Source: Heliopora coerulea
Lineage: Eukaryota; Cnidaria; Anthozoa; Scleralcyonacea; Helioporidae
Length of the DNA stretch: 64,000 bases
Direction of reading: 5' to 3'
NCBI GenBank assembly: GCA_030142905.1
Contig: JASJOG010000198.1
Coordinates: forward strand, 62,001 to 126,000
This document shows, in pieces, positions 11,102 to 25,400 of the stretch; position 1 is the first letter of the stretch, and each line of letters starts with the position of its first letter. Made by a program: the position numbers and the translations under genes. The notes beneath the pieces are model-generated. The model was not told the origin of the DNA and did no database searches. It was given only the letters and a program-made list of their open reading frames with translations.

Positions 11102-13456
11102 GTAAAGTAGAATGGTATATATAAAAGTCGTTTTGTGTTTGTCTTCAGCTAGAAACAGTGGGCTTTTATTTATACGTTGAAGAACTTGAGAAATGTTCGC
11201 GAGAACTTAACACTACTTCGAGACGATGTGATGTGTTTCAAGTTCAAAAAAATTCAAGTTAAATTTCAAATTCATCATCAGAGCAAGACAAGAGCAAACC
11301 GGCAGGAGAGGAATGCGGTACGTAGGACGTGAAACGAAGATTCGAGAGAAGAATAAGCGCACATGCTAAAGTTTTTATCTGCCCATGCTAGACAAAAACA
11401 TTAACTTGCAAGGAAACAGTGACGTGTCCAAGGTGAAAAAAGAAAACCTGTACGAAAAAAGGGCACAAGCTAAAGATTTTAGCCGCCCATATAAAGGCAA
11501 TAACTTGTCAGGGATTGTATGAAAGAAAAACGTTCGTTCAGCCCGTGGGAATGAATGGGTCCAAGAAAATGAGGCGCTTTTGTCTCTTACGGTTATCGCT
11601 GCTGGAGACGACGAATCTTGACGCCATCGCCCGATTTCAAATCGTGAGAAAAGCTGTAACTAACGGATAATTTCGGGTGAAAAAAAATATGAGTTACCTA
11701 ATGCTGGATTTCCAGTGAGCGATAGGATGACTTGAACAATTGCCCCACTGTTAAAATTGAATGGTTTTCTGCTTGGTTCCATCCGAGATCTCACAAGGCA
11801 AAAGGAGAAAGTCGCCCAGGCGGCTCCGTTCGACTTGATCGGACACAAGAAACTCGGGGTCGGCGGAGACGTATCGCGGGAACATATTCTCATGAACTCT
11901 ATTTCAGAATCATCCTCAGGGTATTATGAAACGATAACTTCACAATAATACCCTGATGATGATTCGGAAATAGAATTGAAACGCTGCACATCCATCGTCA
12001 TGGATAGCGTTAAGTTGTCGTGAGAATATTTCGTGCACTTAAATTGGATAAAACTCGCCTCCAATCCCTGTGGACTCGATAGCTCAACAGGTAGAGCGAC
12101 GGACCGGTATCCCGAAGGTGCGAGTTCAAATCGCACTCAAGTCGACATTTTTGAGTTGACTTCGGCAGTGTAGGTTAATTGTGAAGTTTTCGTTTCATAT
12201 TCTCATGAGCACTGTGCAAAAAGTTTGTCACTGGGACAAAATTTTTGCTCTGCAACTTGTTGCAGGGATTCAAACTGATTATTAAATTTCTAATTAAACC
12301 TCGGCTCAACGAAGTTCCTCGCATTGACGATTATTTAAAGCAAGTCAATGAAGTAGAGCAATCCCCGCAAAAAGTCTCCTTATGTTCTCTAAAAAAGAGA
12401 ACTTTCCCCGCGTAATGTCCCCGAGTTGACGCTTCGAGTGACCCAACCATAATGGCAATCCAGAATTGGACCATTTTTGTTCCCAGATCCCGTCAATTTT
12501 CTTGGCATGGACGCACAAAAAGTTTTGGGGGTCTGGAGACAGACGCCAGGTAATGTGACTGATTGAATACAACAAATTGAATAAGAGAAATATGGACAAG
12601 TTTTGATTAGCAAAAACTGGATGTGCTAACATTTAGTACGTCCGGTGTCTGTTTGTTTAGATCCCCGAAACTCTTCGTGCTGCCCCGCTAAGAAAATTGA
12701 CGGGATCCGAAAACGAGGACAGCACGCTGAACTCTAAAAAGATTGGAACGATACCTGCGAACTGTATTTTGAAGCCAACATGGAGGGTGACAGGAAGGTT
12801 GACATGTAGGTCAATTTGCAGGTCATCCCAGTCCCCCAAGCGATAAAACACGCAATCCATCGCGTAAAACTTAACCTAAATTTCGGATTTTTTGACAGTT
12901 TTCTTTTTTATCTTTCGAAAGTAGAGGACAATGTCGGTAGGACTGCATATTTGTCAGAATTAACTGTCAATGAAAAGTAAAAGTTCAATACAACTTCTTC
13001 CCACGCGCGTTTTTGACCTACATGGCTGCCCCCATGTCGACTTCATTTACCGTGAGGCCTGGTATAACGAGATATCGTTCCAGTCTTTGTGGAGTTCAAT
13101 GGGACAGCATCCGACATACCACTGGCATTGTGCCACAAAATACGTTCGACTGCTTTTCCCTGTGACCTCACAAAAGTTGCTGGCGTTACACCAATAACAT
13201 TGCCTGACTTCATATCACGTGTGAAATGGACAAATTTGGAAGAAAAAAAACGTCACTCGGATCTCTGGACAGATTTTTCACAGCTTTATACTGAGAAAGT
13301 AAAATGTTTTGATCAATCTTATACTAAAGATCTACGAATATGGTGAAAGTATAAAGTTTCGTTCAATTTTAGCGCAAAAATCTTCGAAGGTTGTTGTTTT
13401 GAACAACTAAATCTGAGAAAAGTGTATTTTTTAACGAAAAATAAGGATGTAAGTAT
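11102..13456. other. Convergent intergenic region PPDC/SLC6-A
   Basis: No supported gene was found. The region holds a tRNA-derived SINE (see 11890-12185) and a pair of short inverted segments sharing GATCCCGTCAATTTTCTT (about 12485 and 12690-12709). The remainder is unique-looking AT-rich DNA. Open frames here lack family similarity and splice support. Confidence 0.5.
11890..12185 (+). repeat. tRNA-derived SINE with hairpin leader
   Basis: A tRNA-like block at about 12071-12146 has an A-box-like TAGCTCAACAGGTAGAGCG and a B-box-like GAGTTCAAATC. Its D-stem is GCTC/GAGC and its T-stem TGCGA/TCGCA. It is preceded by a foldback (11890-11977) containing CAGGGTATTAT and ATAATACCCTG. The same sequence recurs twice, in opposite orientations, at 30515-30895. 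It is a Pol III retroposon rather than a working tRNA gene. Confidence 0.7.
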
Positions 13457-16400
13457 TCATGCTAAAATGTTGGCAGACTTGATGTTATTGACTTGTCGTC
13501 GTTCAATTGAAATAATAAGGTCATTGTCGGGCTCAAGAGCGTTCAAAAGTTTCTGTAAGGAAAAGAAAAATAAACGAAGAAAATGAGAAGTGCTTCATCC
13601 GTTTAAAACTGTATCAAGCTGACTCAAGTGAGACCTACGAACGTACTGCCACATTTCATATTGCGAGAAACTGTTATCAGTGACTGAAATGAAAATTAAT
13701 GTCCAAGCTTAATAAAAAGAAAATAAAAATACTGACCTCTTTCAACGTGAACCCTCGTGCTTTGTAAACCGCGTGAATTGCAAAACCGGGAAGAAGTACC
13801 ATGGAGCACAAAGCAACCAACCAGCCGACGGCTTCAGCCCAAGGTGGGTACTGGTAGTCGCCCAACTTAATGCCTTCCCATTGGATAATGGTCGACAGAA
13901 GAATAGTCTGGAGTTCATAACAGAAAGATTTCAATTTGCTAAACCCACTGTTTTCAACTGGGTCCTCCTGGACACCTGGCACCAGTTGTTCAAAGCACGA
14001 TTAGCACTAATCAAAGATTACCAGTTAGCCTGTTGTTTTGATTTTGTTTTTTTGATTTTGTTTTGTTGTGAAGGTTTCACAACTTAAAACCTTCTTGTAT
14101 ACACCCGAACTCTGTAAAAGAAAATTCCAACTTCTCTTAGCAGCTTGGTCGGAAGGGTATCCACAAAATTTTCCCTAATCCGGGATTAAGCTAATCGCCT
14201 CTTGAACAACCGGGTCTAGGGGTTCAACGTGGATTTTTTCAAGGAGCCGATAAAATAAGAGGTGAGAGTGTAGTTTAGCGTACGCATACAAACCGCTGAC
14301 CTAACCCTAATCCAAACCTATCCTAACCCTGATGATAATCCCAATCCTCTTTTCTCAGGTATACCTTCCAGCCACGACCTAAACTGCGCTTGAACCAAAT
14401 GAAAGGAATTTTTTTTTAAAATTAAATTTGAATGTACACCATTTCTGTACACGGTCGTGAATCTTCGTGAATCCTTTAAAAAGGACGCACGTCTCCAGCA
14501 CGATAACTTTGGAAGTTTTCATCCAATGAAGACTTGATATATTCTTGTTTAAATCCCTTCAACATTGCAGTATTTTGGGATAAAAAATTTTAGAACATTT
14601 CTTCATAGGCACTTTGAAGATATTACAGTAAAAGGAATAAATCAAACTTACACACAATAATGCAGGGGTGATAAATTTCCAGCAAATGACAAAATAGAGC
14701 GGTGGTCGACGGCCAATCATGGTTTCAATGTTCCCTGCCAAACGATTGGCTCCTGCAGAAAGAGAACCCATGTAAGAATAACGTTTTTTTTACTGAAATC
14801 TAGTCGACTTTAATTGGGTAAAGTTTCGTATCTCGATCATACCTGATTATTACCAATTCGCTCGCAGTTCCTCACCGATGGGGTTTATGTGTGAATTATG
14901 TAAAAACAGGATACTGCGTAGACAGTTTTTAATAACGTAAAAAGCTCCTGTTTGGTAATTGCCATGACTAATCGAAAACAAATCTAACGTTTCGAGCAAA
15001 GGCCCTTCGTCAGAGAGTTCATTTTATTCTTTATTCTGACTTTATTTACACTCTGTTCTATTTCACCCAATAATTACAGAAATAAAAAAAAAACCTCCGA
15101 AATGTGATGCTCTTCCAAATAATCCGTGTAAATTGCAATTATCAACTATTTACATCCTATGTTCTGATTTAAAACCTATTAATTCATTAATAACGTATAG
15201 ATATAACATTAAATACAAGATAATTGATTAACCATCCCTTCAAAAATAGATCGGGGTTAAGACAGATCGCTAACACTAGTCTACATGCTCCTATGAGGAG
15301 CAGTTCCCGGATAAAATAACCTGAGGCTAATTTAAGACGCGAAAATCGTATAAATGTAGCTGGGGTTTATTTTCCCTCGAACAAACGGTTCCGATATCAC
15401 GATAATTGTTTTTATTGGGTAGATGTCAGGACCCAGTTGTAAATCACGTTCCGGTGAAATTGGCATATCTGGATAAAGATTTTCATTATTATAATTCAGA
15501 ACAACAAATATATCGCTTATTCTTAGTCCATCAAGTCATCAAGATAATGAAGATTGTTTGCAAGTGGGTACAAGGATTTCAAGGATATCAGAGGTCTAAC
15601 GAGGTTACATTAATATATTTTACCCTCTCTAACCATCCAGATCCTTTTTGGCCAACGCTTGGGGCGTCTCACCGGTCGTCAGTCGCTTCCTGGCTAAACT
15701 GAAATGACTAGTTTCGCATAAGAAATCAAAGATTTTATAAGTTAAATTAAGTTTCACATGTGATTTTTAACTCCTTTTCCCTAACTGGGAAACGTTGTCG
15801 GAATTAGGGGCTGGTTATATGAGCAGGGTGAGCTTAGGTAACCTGGCTGAATCCTTGCCACGAAAATCTCTCTACAGCCGTTACAGATCATTCTTATTTA
15901 GTCTGCATAATCCCTCCGACTAGCCCAAACCAAATCTCCCTTGCAGTTTCAACTATAGCTTCATTTTACAGCCACAAGAAGCTCTTGATCAAGAGAGTCA
16001 ACCCGGCTCATGTAAGCAGTCCCTCAAAAATCAAAAATTGAACTAAAATCACAAAGAATCTTACCATATCCCCACCCCACGACCAAAATTTCGACCAAAG
16101 CCAGGAATATCAAAGAAACTCCTCCAGACTGGTAGTCTAGCAAATTCAATACGTAAATTCCACCCTAAAAAATTGTTAAAAAAAAAAAGATCACGAAAAG
16201 CATGAGCTACTAGTCTCACCTGTCAGAAAATGAATGAATCAGAACGATCAATAAAACGGAACGATCAATAAAACAAAACAGACTCCAAAAAATAACATCT
16301 CGTGAATTTAAAATTCGAGTTAGAACAAGATAAAAAGTGAGATTTTAATATTTCGACTTTAATTACAGTCTCACTTTTGTCTTGATCTAACTCGAATTTT

Positions 16401-19400
16401 GAGTTCACAAGATGTTATTTTTCGGAATCTGTTTTGTTTTATATTTCTTGGAGTTGTCGGCCGGTAGTGGTGTCAGAACGATCTAGAAAAGTTGGTTTCA
16501 TTTCGCGACCTAATTTATGGTGTTAATAATTCTATTTCCAAAATAACTTACCCCAGTACAAATTGGCAGCCCCAGTAGAAACAGCGAGTAACACACGACT
16601 GCGGTAAAAATAGACTTGTGTTTGCTGAAGATGCCCCCATACTCGTCCACAACTCCAGCCAATATGCATTCGAGAGTGCCAAACTAAAAAGTAAAAAAGA
16701 ACACAAAAAAAATTCAACAGAAAACATTTAGCTACAGATTAGGGCTAGGGTTGTTCAAAAGGTGATTAACTTAATCTGGGATTAGTGAAAAACTTTCGGA
16801 CAGATTCTGAGCATGTTGCAGAGAAGTATACAGTTGCCCTCCGTCACACAGCTATCTTAGCTTCGCTTTTTTCCCGGCCAAAGATTGAGAGGTAGCGTTC
16901 CATTTAACATAAATAAAGTCCACTGGTTATAACAAAGCTCAATGGTCATTTCAGTACCCGCTGGTGCGCAGGACTGCAGTTAACCACCCAGCAGGAATAC
17001 CAAGACGTCATTCGAAAAAGGCAGAAAATCAACGTTTACCTGACTGTCAAGCCCAAGCGTGAACAACATCAGGAAAAAGAGAATTGCCCATAAAGGGGAT
17101 ATAGGAAGCTGAGCGATGGCTTCAGGGTAGACATTGAACGCCAATCCTGGTCCTAAATGAAAGACGAACTATGAATAAAGGATAAGATGGACAATGCGGG
17201 GAACAAAGTTTTGAGGGAGCTTACCTACCGTTACCATTCAACCAGGCATCATTACTAGACCAAGTCATGCCAAAGGTCCATTATGAGCTACGTTACCTGA
17301 CGTTGCAACCTCATCAATGTTTGTGTTCAGCTGGAGGGACATGAATCCAAGGACACTGAAAACAGCAAACCCTGCGAAGAAACTTGTTCCACAATTTATG
17401 CAACCAACGAGGATAGAATCACTGAAAAAAAAGAAAGAGAGAAGACTAGTTACTTTGCGCTCGAAGGTAAACTGATTAACTCCTTCTCAGCAGGATAAGA
17501 TTTCTGCTAACGCCAGACGATTTTACTGTCAAGGGGGAACATTACGTCCACTTAAGCTCGTTGGGTACACATAAGTTTATGAATTACGTGAATTTTAAGA
17601 CTACCATAGCTACTTTTTATCTGCTACAGTAAAACTCAATAAGAATTCTAATTCGTGTCTTTAAATGTGCTAAAAATCACGGTTCCTTTTCTCCTCAAAT
17701 TTAAACGATGATCAACTCACAAAACACAGTTGTTGTTAAATTTGTTGTAGCTTCCGTACACCAGCACGGTCCCCCAGCTAACTCCAAGAGAGTAGAAAAT
17801 CTGCGACGCGGCTGACACCCACACCTAGACAAAATAACTCATTTTGAAACAACAAATCTTAAGGCAGTTCTTCACAAGGCGAATTTTATCGCGCAAATTG
17901 ACATTTCTTTGGATAAATTGAGTAGGTTTCTCATTAGCTACAGTCAAAAGCCTAAGAGACAAAAAAAAAAGTCGCTTCGCACGATAAAGTTTGCCCAGTG
18001 GAGAACAGCACTAAGATAACATACGCCATGAAATGCACAAGTGATTAATATTGTCATGAATATCGATTTGATATTCGAATTACTGAACAAAAGTCCTCTT
18101 CATGACTTTCGGCCAATCCCTTGAGCTTGATTTCCAGTTGGCGGTATTTTCCGCGCGGGAATTTTTTTTTCTATTTAGTGGAAAAAGGTCAGCAACAAAC
18201 AACCAAAAGTCCTTGACAAAGGCATGCGGATCAACGGCCCTTCGGACTTCTACGAACACTCTTTCGGCTTTCGGAGATATTGAGGCCCTGTTTACATGAA
18301 GGAAGGGTGACCCTCCTAATGAAGTGACCCCTCTACGAAGGCCAAATGAAAGCCCTTATTTACGTGACGTAGGGTAATCCTTTTAGCAGGGGAAACTTCC
18401 TTATTAAGGTTTCGTCCTTGTTCCATATGAAATGGAAAATTCACATTTAAAAATTAATTTCACAAATGAAATTTTCATTTCACTCATGGAATTGAAATAA
18501 TTCACAATGTGTGAAATATAATTTTCACATGTGAAATAGTATGTAAAATTTTTGTAAGGGTAATTCTTGCGATGTAATTCAGGAATCATTCTGTTATTTA
18601 CCTTGACGTCGAGCAGTTTCTTCCATTTTGGTTTTAAGTAGTATTCCAGACCCACGCTTGCTCCCTCCAGAGTAACTCCACGTATAAACAAGATGAACAG
18701 TACAATGTAGGGCATGGTAGCAGTCACCCACACGACCTGCGTTGGTGGTTAGCAAAACGGAATCAATTGAGGAAAGAATAACACCATTGGGAAAGCTCAA
18801 ATTGTGGTTGGAGACGCGGATTTAACATTTTGTTGAGCTTTTCGAAATATTTTTAGATCTAGAAAAAAAAGACTTTAAAATAGTCGAGTTTTTGTTTCTG
18901 AAAATGTCACCTCATAAAATTTTGCCCCCGGGCCAATCGTCCCAGTAAAACACCCCCCTAGGTACGGCACTGAAGAGGGCAAAGGAACTTGGTACACTTG
19001 ATTGCCTTGATGACTGACGAACCAAATGGTTTCAAACCTCCCACCACGAAGGATAGGATAGTTGTGAAACGTTTGAAACGGGACGATGCTACAATTCAAA
19101 AACAAGCTTATTTACTTAACGAAAATTTCAAAGGAAAATAAGCCTAGTACATATAATTTGAATAGTTGGAGAAGCATTTTGGAGCAAGTATAAAAAAATT
19201 TGAGATTCACCATTTTACGGGTATCTACTACCTTAAATTATTTTTTAACCTTTCTTTTCCCACAATTAGATATGTATGCGACTAATCACTTAATAGAAGA
19301 GCGGAAAGTCCCGCAGGTGAACAAAAAGAAGTAAAGAAAGTGACGTAGGTAAACAAAAAGAAGTAAACAAAAAAAGTAAAGAAAGTGCCATAGGTAAACA

Positions 19401-22400
19401 AAAAGTAAACAAACAGAAGTAAACAAAGTGACGTAGGTAAACAAAGGGTTTAAAATTACGGAAATCGCTGATACTATATTAGAACAGGGAATGACTATGA
19501 ACAATAATATTTAGTGATGCCGATTTATAACCAATTTCTTATAACAGATTACATATAATTATACATTTTTGAAGGGAACATGCAACGAGACTAACTACAT
19601 GTTTAGGGAAATACGTAATCCACGTTCTCAATCTACAGCAAGAAAGCTACCTTTCCTGACGTTTTAACACCTTTGAAAAGACACAGAAACACGACGGTCC
19701 AACAAAACAGCAAGGATAAGCAGATCTTCCACCGGAAATCTCCAGGATCGTCAATGCCATCGGTTTTGCCAAGAACATGATTGCTGGAAAGATTTAATAA
19801 CAACTTTTCACTTAAAAAACCAAGTTACACGACCAGCCAACCCTTAGCAATACAAATAGAAACAGCCAAAGGGTTGTGTACTGCCAAAAAAATATATAAA
19901 AGCGGGAAAAATTAGTTCCTCCGCTAGCTGAGCTATAAGGCCATCCAGCCCATAACTATTTCATTTACGACAAGTCAATAATCAAGCTAAGCTACAAGCC
20001 CGCTCAGCCAACAAGTTGTACTCCCGTCGTGGATTGACACCCTAATAAATGGGCCGTAAAGCCATTCAACAAACAATCCTTAAGACTTTTCTTCAATACA
20101 TTACCAAATAAGCTGGCAACATGGCATTAAGCTCACACTGTTCAGTCCTTTAAATCTAAACTGAGCTCCAAAACCGCTCAGAGGCCTATCGTCAAAACTC
20201 TACTTCCCGTCTTTGCCACCAACTAGCTACAAGGCCATTGAGATCACAATCTTTAGTCCTCAAATTCATGAACTATTTACTAAACTACTTGGCCGTCCAA
20301 CCCAAAGCCTTTCATATTCAAGTCCAACACCAAACGACTATGTGACCACTCTAACTATAATTTAGTTTTAATATATAAAAATATAAATAATTTTCATAAA
20401 AATAATGCTCTCTTAATAATGCTCCTCCCCTGAGCCAAAGGACGTTCTACCACAAGCTTTTCTACCTAACCAATGCTCTTAATCAACCCAGAATGTTTAG
20501 AAATCTCCCTAGGAACAGAGCTACCTGACCATCAGACCAAAAATCTTCATTACTCTAATACAACAATCGAATATTTTAACTACAAAGTTATCCATTCGAC
20601 AAAATTCAATATAGTCAGTCTTGTTCCACAGTAAGAGATGATAAAATTACTTACTTGAAGTACTCCAACGAAGACGCGACAAATTTCAAATCATCCGAAG
20701 TGCAGTTGGCTTTGTAAGTTGAATTGATCCAAGAAGTTCCATTTAAACAATTTGCTCCTTCAGAGTATGAAAGATGATTAATTTACTAAGTGAAGGTACG
20801 CCAAAAAAGACTGGAAAATTTTCAAATTACCCGATGTGCAGTTCGCAGAGTAAGTTGAATTGATCCAAGAGGTTCCGTTGAAACAATTTGCTCCTTAATA
20901 AAATAAAAGATGATAAAACTACTAACTGAAAGTACACCAAAGAAGATCAGGAAAAATTTCAAATTACCTGATGTGCAGTTGGCAGAGTAAGTTGAATTGA
21001 TCCAAGAAGTTCCATTCAAACAATTTGCGCCTTGATTCAGGTCACTTTCTTTACGTCGTTCTTTGACAGTACTTTTAAGAAGGTAAAAAAAATAAAATTT
21101 CAGTAAATTGCTAAAAAGAAAAAAAAACCAGACAACAAAAATTGTTATTTGCGTTCTAAAATTAAACAGTATTGCTGCTTTAGTGGATAAATCGAAAGCA
21201 GGGGAACTATGCCCCAGAGACAACACTACGTACCCACGACGAACAATTGTACACGACAATGGTACCGGGTAAATCGATCCCGTCACTCCATCATGCATCT
21301 GTAGGAATTTTCTTTTTTTCTTTCACGACAAAACTTGCACAAAAAACGTGCACCGATTAATTCGGCCCGTCGATTCTGTATCATGAGAAACTGGGAGACT
21401 GCGCTAGACCCATATGAGGACTGCACAAACGGCCTTTCTTACAATGAGGTCCTCAGGTCTAAACAAGCTTCTATACAAAAGCCGGCAGCCCGACGATCTT
21501 CGCCGACTACTCAGCGAGGTTTCGCCGACTACTTTCATCAATGATCAGCTGTAAAACTAAATAAAAATGGAAGTTTTCACTGTTTGTCTTTTGCGAACAT
21601 TTTTAGCCCAAAGAAGGTTTGCAGATACAACGTTTAAGTCCGTCTGCATAACAAAACCCACCTACAGAACAAGGATAGTACGTAGATTGGAAATTTTTTT
21701 GGCCGCCATATTGATATTTCACAAAGTTTTCATCTCCCCGAAAATCAAAATTTAAAGGTCCCAAAATTCTAGGAAATGCACTTTCTGGCATTCCATTTTC
21801 AAAAATTTTTAAGGCAAGCATGCCTCCAGTCCCACCTAAAATGGACGACCTAACGCCCTAACGGACCCCAAACCTCCTACTTCAAGAAAATATCTGTCTA
21901 CTTAAAAACTAAGAGACAACCCTAGTCTAACCTATCTATTGACTGGCATTTGTCCATAGCCCAAGATGGCAAAGGAACTGAAGAGAAATACAACGGTCTA
22001 AATAGATTTCTCGCGTACCCCTTCAAAACCCCTGGAGGTACGTGTACCCCAGGTTGTGAACCTCTGGTCTACACTATCTACTGACCGGCATTTATCCGTT
22101 GCCCAAGATGGATCACACTCCTTCCATGGCACATCGCTGGCAAAGGAACTGAAGAGATATATAACTGACCAACATATGATGACGTTGTAATAGATTGACA
22201 CGAGGAATGATATCATCATCATTGCCATTCCCACACCTATAACGACAAAAAACAAGAAATGGTGAAAGAGGACAGTGACCCGTGCGTGGGAAATCCTCGC
22301 ACACCACACTTAACGTACACGTACATTACACACACGCCACTCGCATCTGGTCCGATGGGCGATGTACGTGTTGATCTTTTGCCCGGTTAACCCTTTACGG

Positions 22401-25400
22401 TCCTAGACGTCCTCCCTTGACGAGTAAGACCCTGAGGCGTTAGCCAGAGCAAAATCAAAAAGTTTTATACGGAGGTTTATTGACCAAAAACAGTTAAAGT
22501 ACTTTTCACACAAGAATGGATTCAGGCTACGTTGGGGTGCTGGTGGCAGAGTGGTAGCGCACCTGTCTCTCACCACTGCGACTAGGGTTTGATTCTGGCT
22601 CCGTGCAGTTATCTGATTAAAGTTACCTTTGTCACATGTGAGAAGAGTTTCTGCATTTTGACTCTACCAAGCATCGCAGGTTTTCTCCGGGTACTCCGGT
22701 TTCCTCCTGCAGTAGCACTGGACCCACGAGGGTTGGCCCTTAATGGACCTCTAGGGAAAACAGCTTAGGAAGCCGATACGGTTATTCAGTATAAACAAAG
22801 GCATTTAATCTTACTTTACCTTTACGTTTACACGGGTAAGGAAGAATTTAGAACCGTACAAAAATTTGCACCGTCCGCCTTCCGTTGGGACACGATCTAC
22901 GGAACTGGATCAATTTGAGTGAGACAAACGTTCGAATTCGGGATTTGAATATCAGGCCAGTTCAGATAATTGTAGCGAGCCCTGAATATTGTGTCAATAA
23001 CCCTAACCCCTTACAATAGGTTTAGTCATAATTTCAGGGTTTTTGAAGAACGAAGAATGGATGGGGTGGGATATACCTAACCTGATCCCTTCTTACTTAC
23101 CTCTTCCCAAGCGACAGATGGTTGCAAATGTGCTGGGTGGAGCAAGGCTGAGGTATTGTCCAAGGCCGAACTCCGCCATCATCATTGGGATGCCACAGAG
23201 GGCCAGCATGGTAAAATACGGAATCAAGAACGTCGCTAAATAGAGAGAAGTGAAGAACCACGTGTAGGTCAATAATAAAATAGCAAATTCACCACTACCT
23301 TGACAAATATTGCATGAGTTCACACGTGTGACCACGTGTGATTTTGGAACATGTGAATATTCGCATGTGATCACATGTGCATGCATAGTCAGTGGTATCG
23401 CGAAGGGAACCAGGGGGGGGCTTTTGTCCATATAAGAAAATTTTTGTATTCCTCCAAAAAACCTATAATGAAAGTATAAGGTTTGTATATGCTATTCACA
23501 CTTATACATGGAACATGTATTTTGAATGACAAATGAGAGATATTGTTACATTGCTGACATTTTATAGCAGTCATGGAAGCTGAATATTCCATAATCCTAA
23601 TAGCTTGTATATTTCGTCCTAAATTTAACATATGTTTCTTGGGGCTTTCACCACATTAGAAATTCTGTTGGCCATTGTTTGCACCCCCCCCCCCAAACTA
23701 GGACATCTGGTGATGCGAATGTGTGTGGCACAAATGTCCTAAAAAAGTCATCCATGAACTTGGAGATGAATGCATTCCCTTACTGGAATTGTTTCAATTC
23801 AATCATCATTATTACCAAGTTTCACTATGAAGAAAAGTGAGTTGCACATGTGTATGGGTTACATATGTATCATATATACAACCTAATATTTTGTCCTAAG
23901 TTTTAAATTACATCATAAGACCAAAGTTGGGAGTTTTAGATGGGTGAGGACATCTAATACTTTTATTATAATTTGAAACTTTTTTTTCCCTAAGTATGTG
24001 ATCAGATGTTTTTCAAATCATGAAGAGTTTTATAAGGATTCACTGGCAGGGATGTAGGCAGCAAAAAATAAGTGCTGGGTGAAAACATCCTGATTTAATT
24101 TTCACCATGTTGTCTGGACAATGGCATAGTGTGGGGTCACTCGATGAATGATTGATTAAATTACAATGATATCTGCTGCAATGAAACAGCATAATTCATT
24201 ATGTTTGAGATAAAAATGTGCTGTGCAGAATTTATAAAATTACCACAAGTACCGAGGGCTTCGAATTTGTGCTGGCTACTCCCATCCAATGCTGCTTGGC
24301 ATGCCTACATTCCTGTGAAGCCATCAATCAGAGGAGCTTAATGAGTTTTGAAATCAATTAAGGGTCAGCAGATTCTCACTTCCTTTTGTCAACTATAAGT
24401 TATGTTAATAACAAGGTGTCTATACACCAAGCTCGAGGTATATGACCTAGTTTCATCATATTGTTTTTACAGAAATGTTGAATTTTTGTCAGGAAGTGAA
24501 TGAATACCTTAATGTGGTTGATAAGTTATCTATCAAACTCCTGAGAATAAATAAAACTTAGCCAACGACAAAATACACAAGACAAAACAAAGCGTCACAC
24601 AATAAGCTAATACTGAAGTCAATCATTGCAACATCAGGGCAGTCTGCGATTCAAATATTCGTGTTAGGATAATTATTTGTTTATTGTTTTCGCTCAGTAT
24701 GTTCATGGTTTTCAATGAAGGTGTTGACACCACACTTGACTTTGAATCAACATTGGTAAATGGTTCAATACACTTTGGCGTCATCTCGGGGGTAACTACG
24801 TCAAATCGTTCGCCATTACATCCCCGATCAATTTCACGTCAACTCTGATCGCGAAATCCGCTCACCAAAGTGTATGCAAGCGAAATTAATGAAAAATAAT
24901 AAAACCCAGACTAATGGTCAACTCGCTAAAGATGGTTCTGACTAGTTAGTAGGTATGCTACTGCCCAATCTTGTTGAAAGACGCTCGCATGTCACAATAA
25001 GGGTCATATTACGTGAACTAATAATGAAAGATGGCGCCTTTCTAGACATAATAAACGATAGGAGAAAATACAGTAGTAATATTTAAACACGTTTCCTGAA
25101 AGCATTTCAGGCGAAGCTGAGGAAGCGCGATCAATCACTGATATAAATGCTACAGGTCAGGAATTGTTAAGCACTGGTTTAGACGTTCGCAAGAGTTGAA
25201 ATTGTGTTAAACAAACACCAAAACGAAACGTAAGATGCCACAACTGTTATAGGGTAACAGTAGTTGTGCATACTCATTTCCGTGTGACCCCCGAATAAGA
25301 TGGAGCATGGTCGCTCTTACCTCCTCCGTTCTCATAGCACAAATACGGAAATCTCCAAACATTTCCAAGTCCCACACAGTAGCCAATAATTGACAACATG

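Noticed and set aside
12345..13346. Several 65-95 codon frames on both strands between PPDC and SLC6-A
   Set aside because: There is no family similarity, no splice support and no poly(A) context. Treated as intergenic.
20822..21298. 158-codon minus-strand frame
   Set aside because: It reads through exon 4, its intron and part of exon 5 out of phase. The real exons are shorter and spliced.
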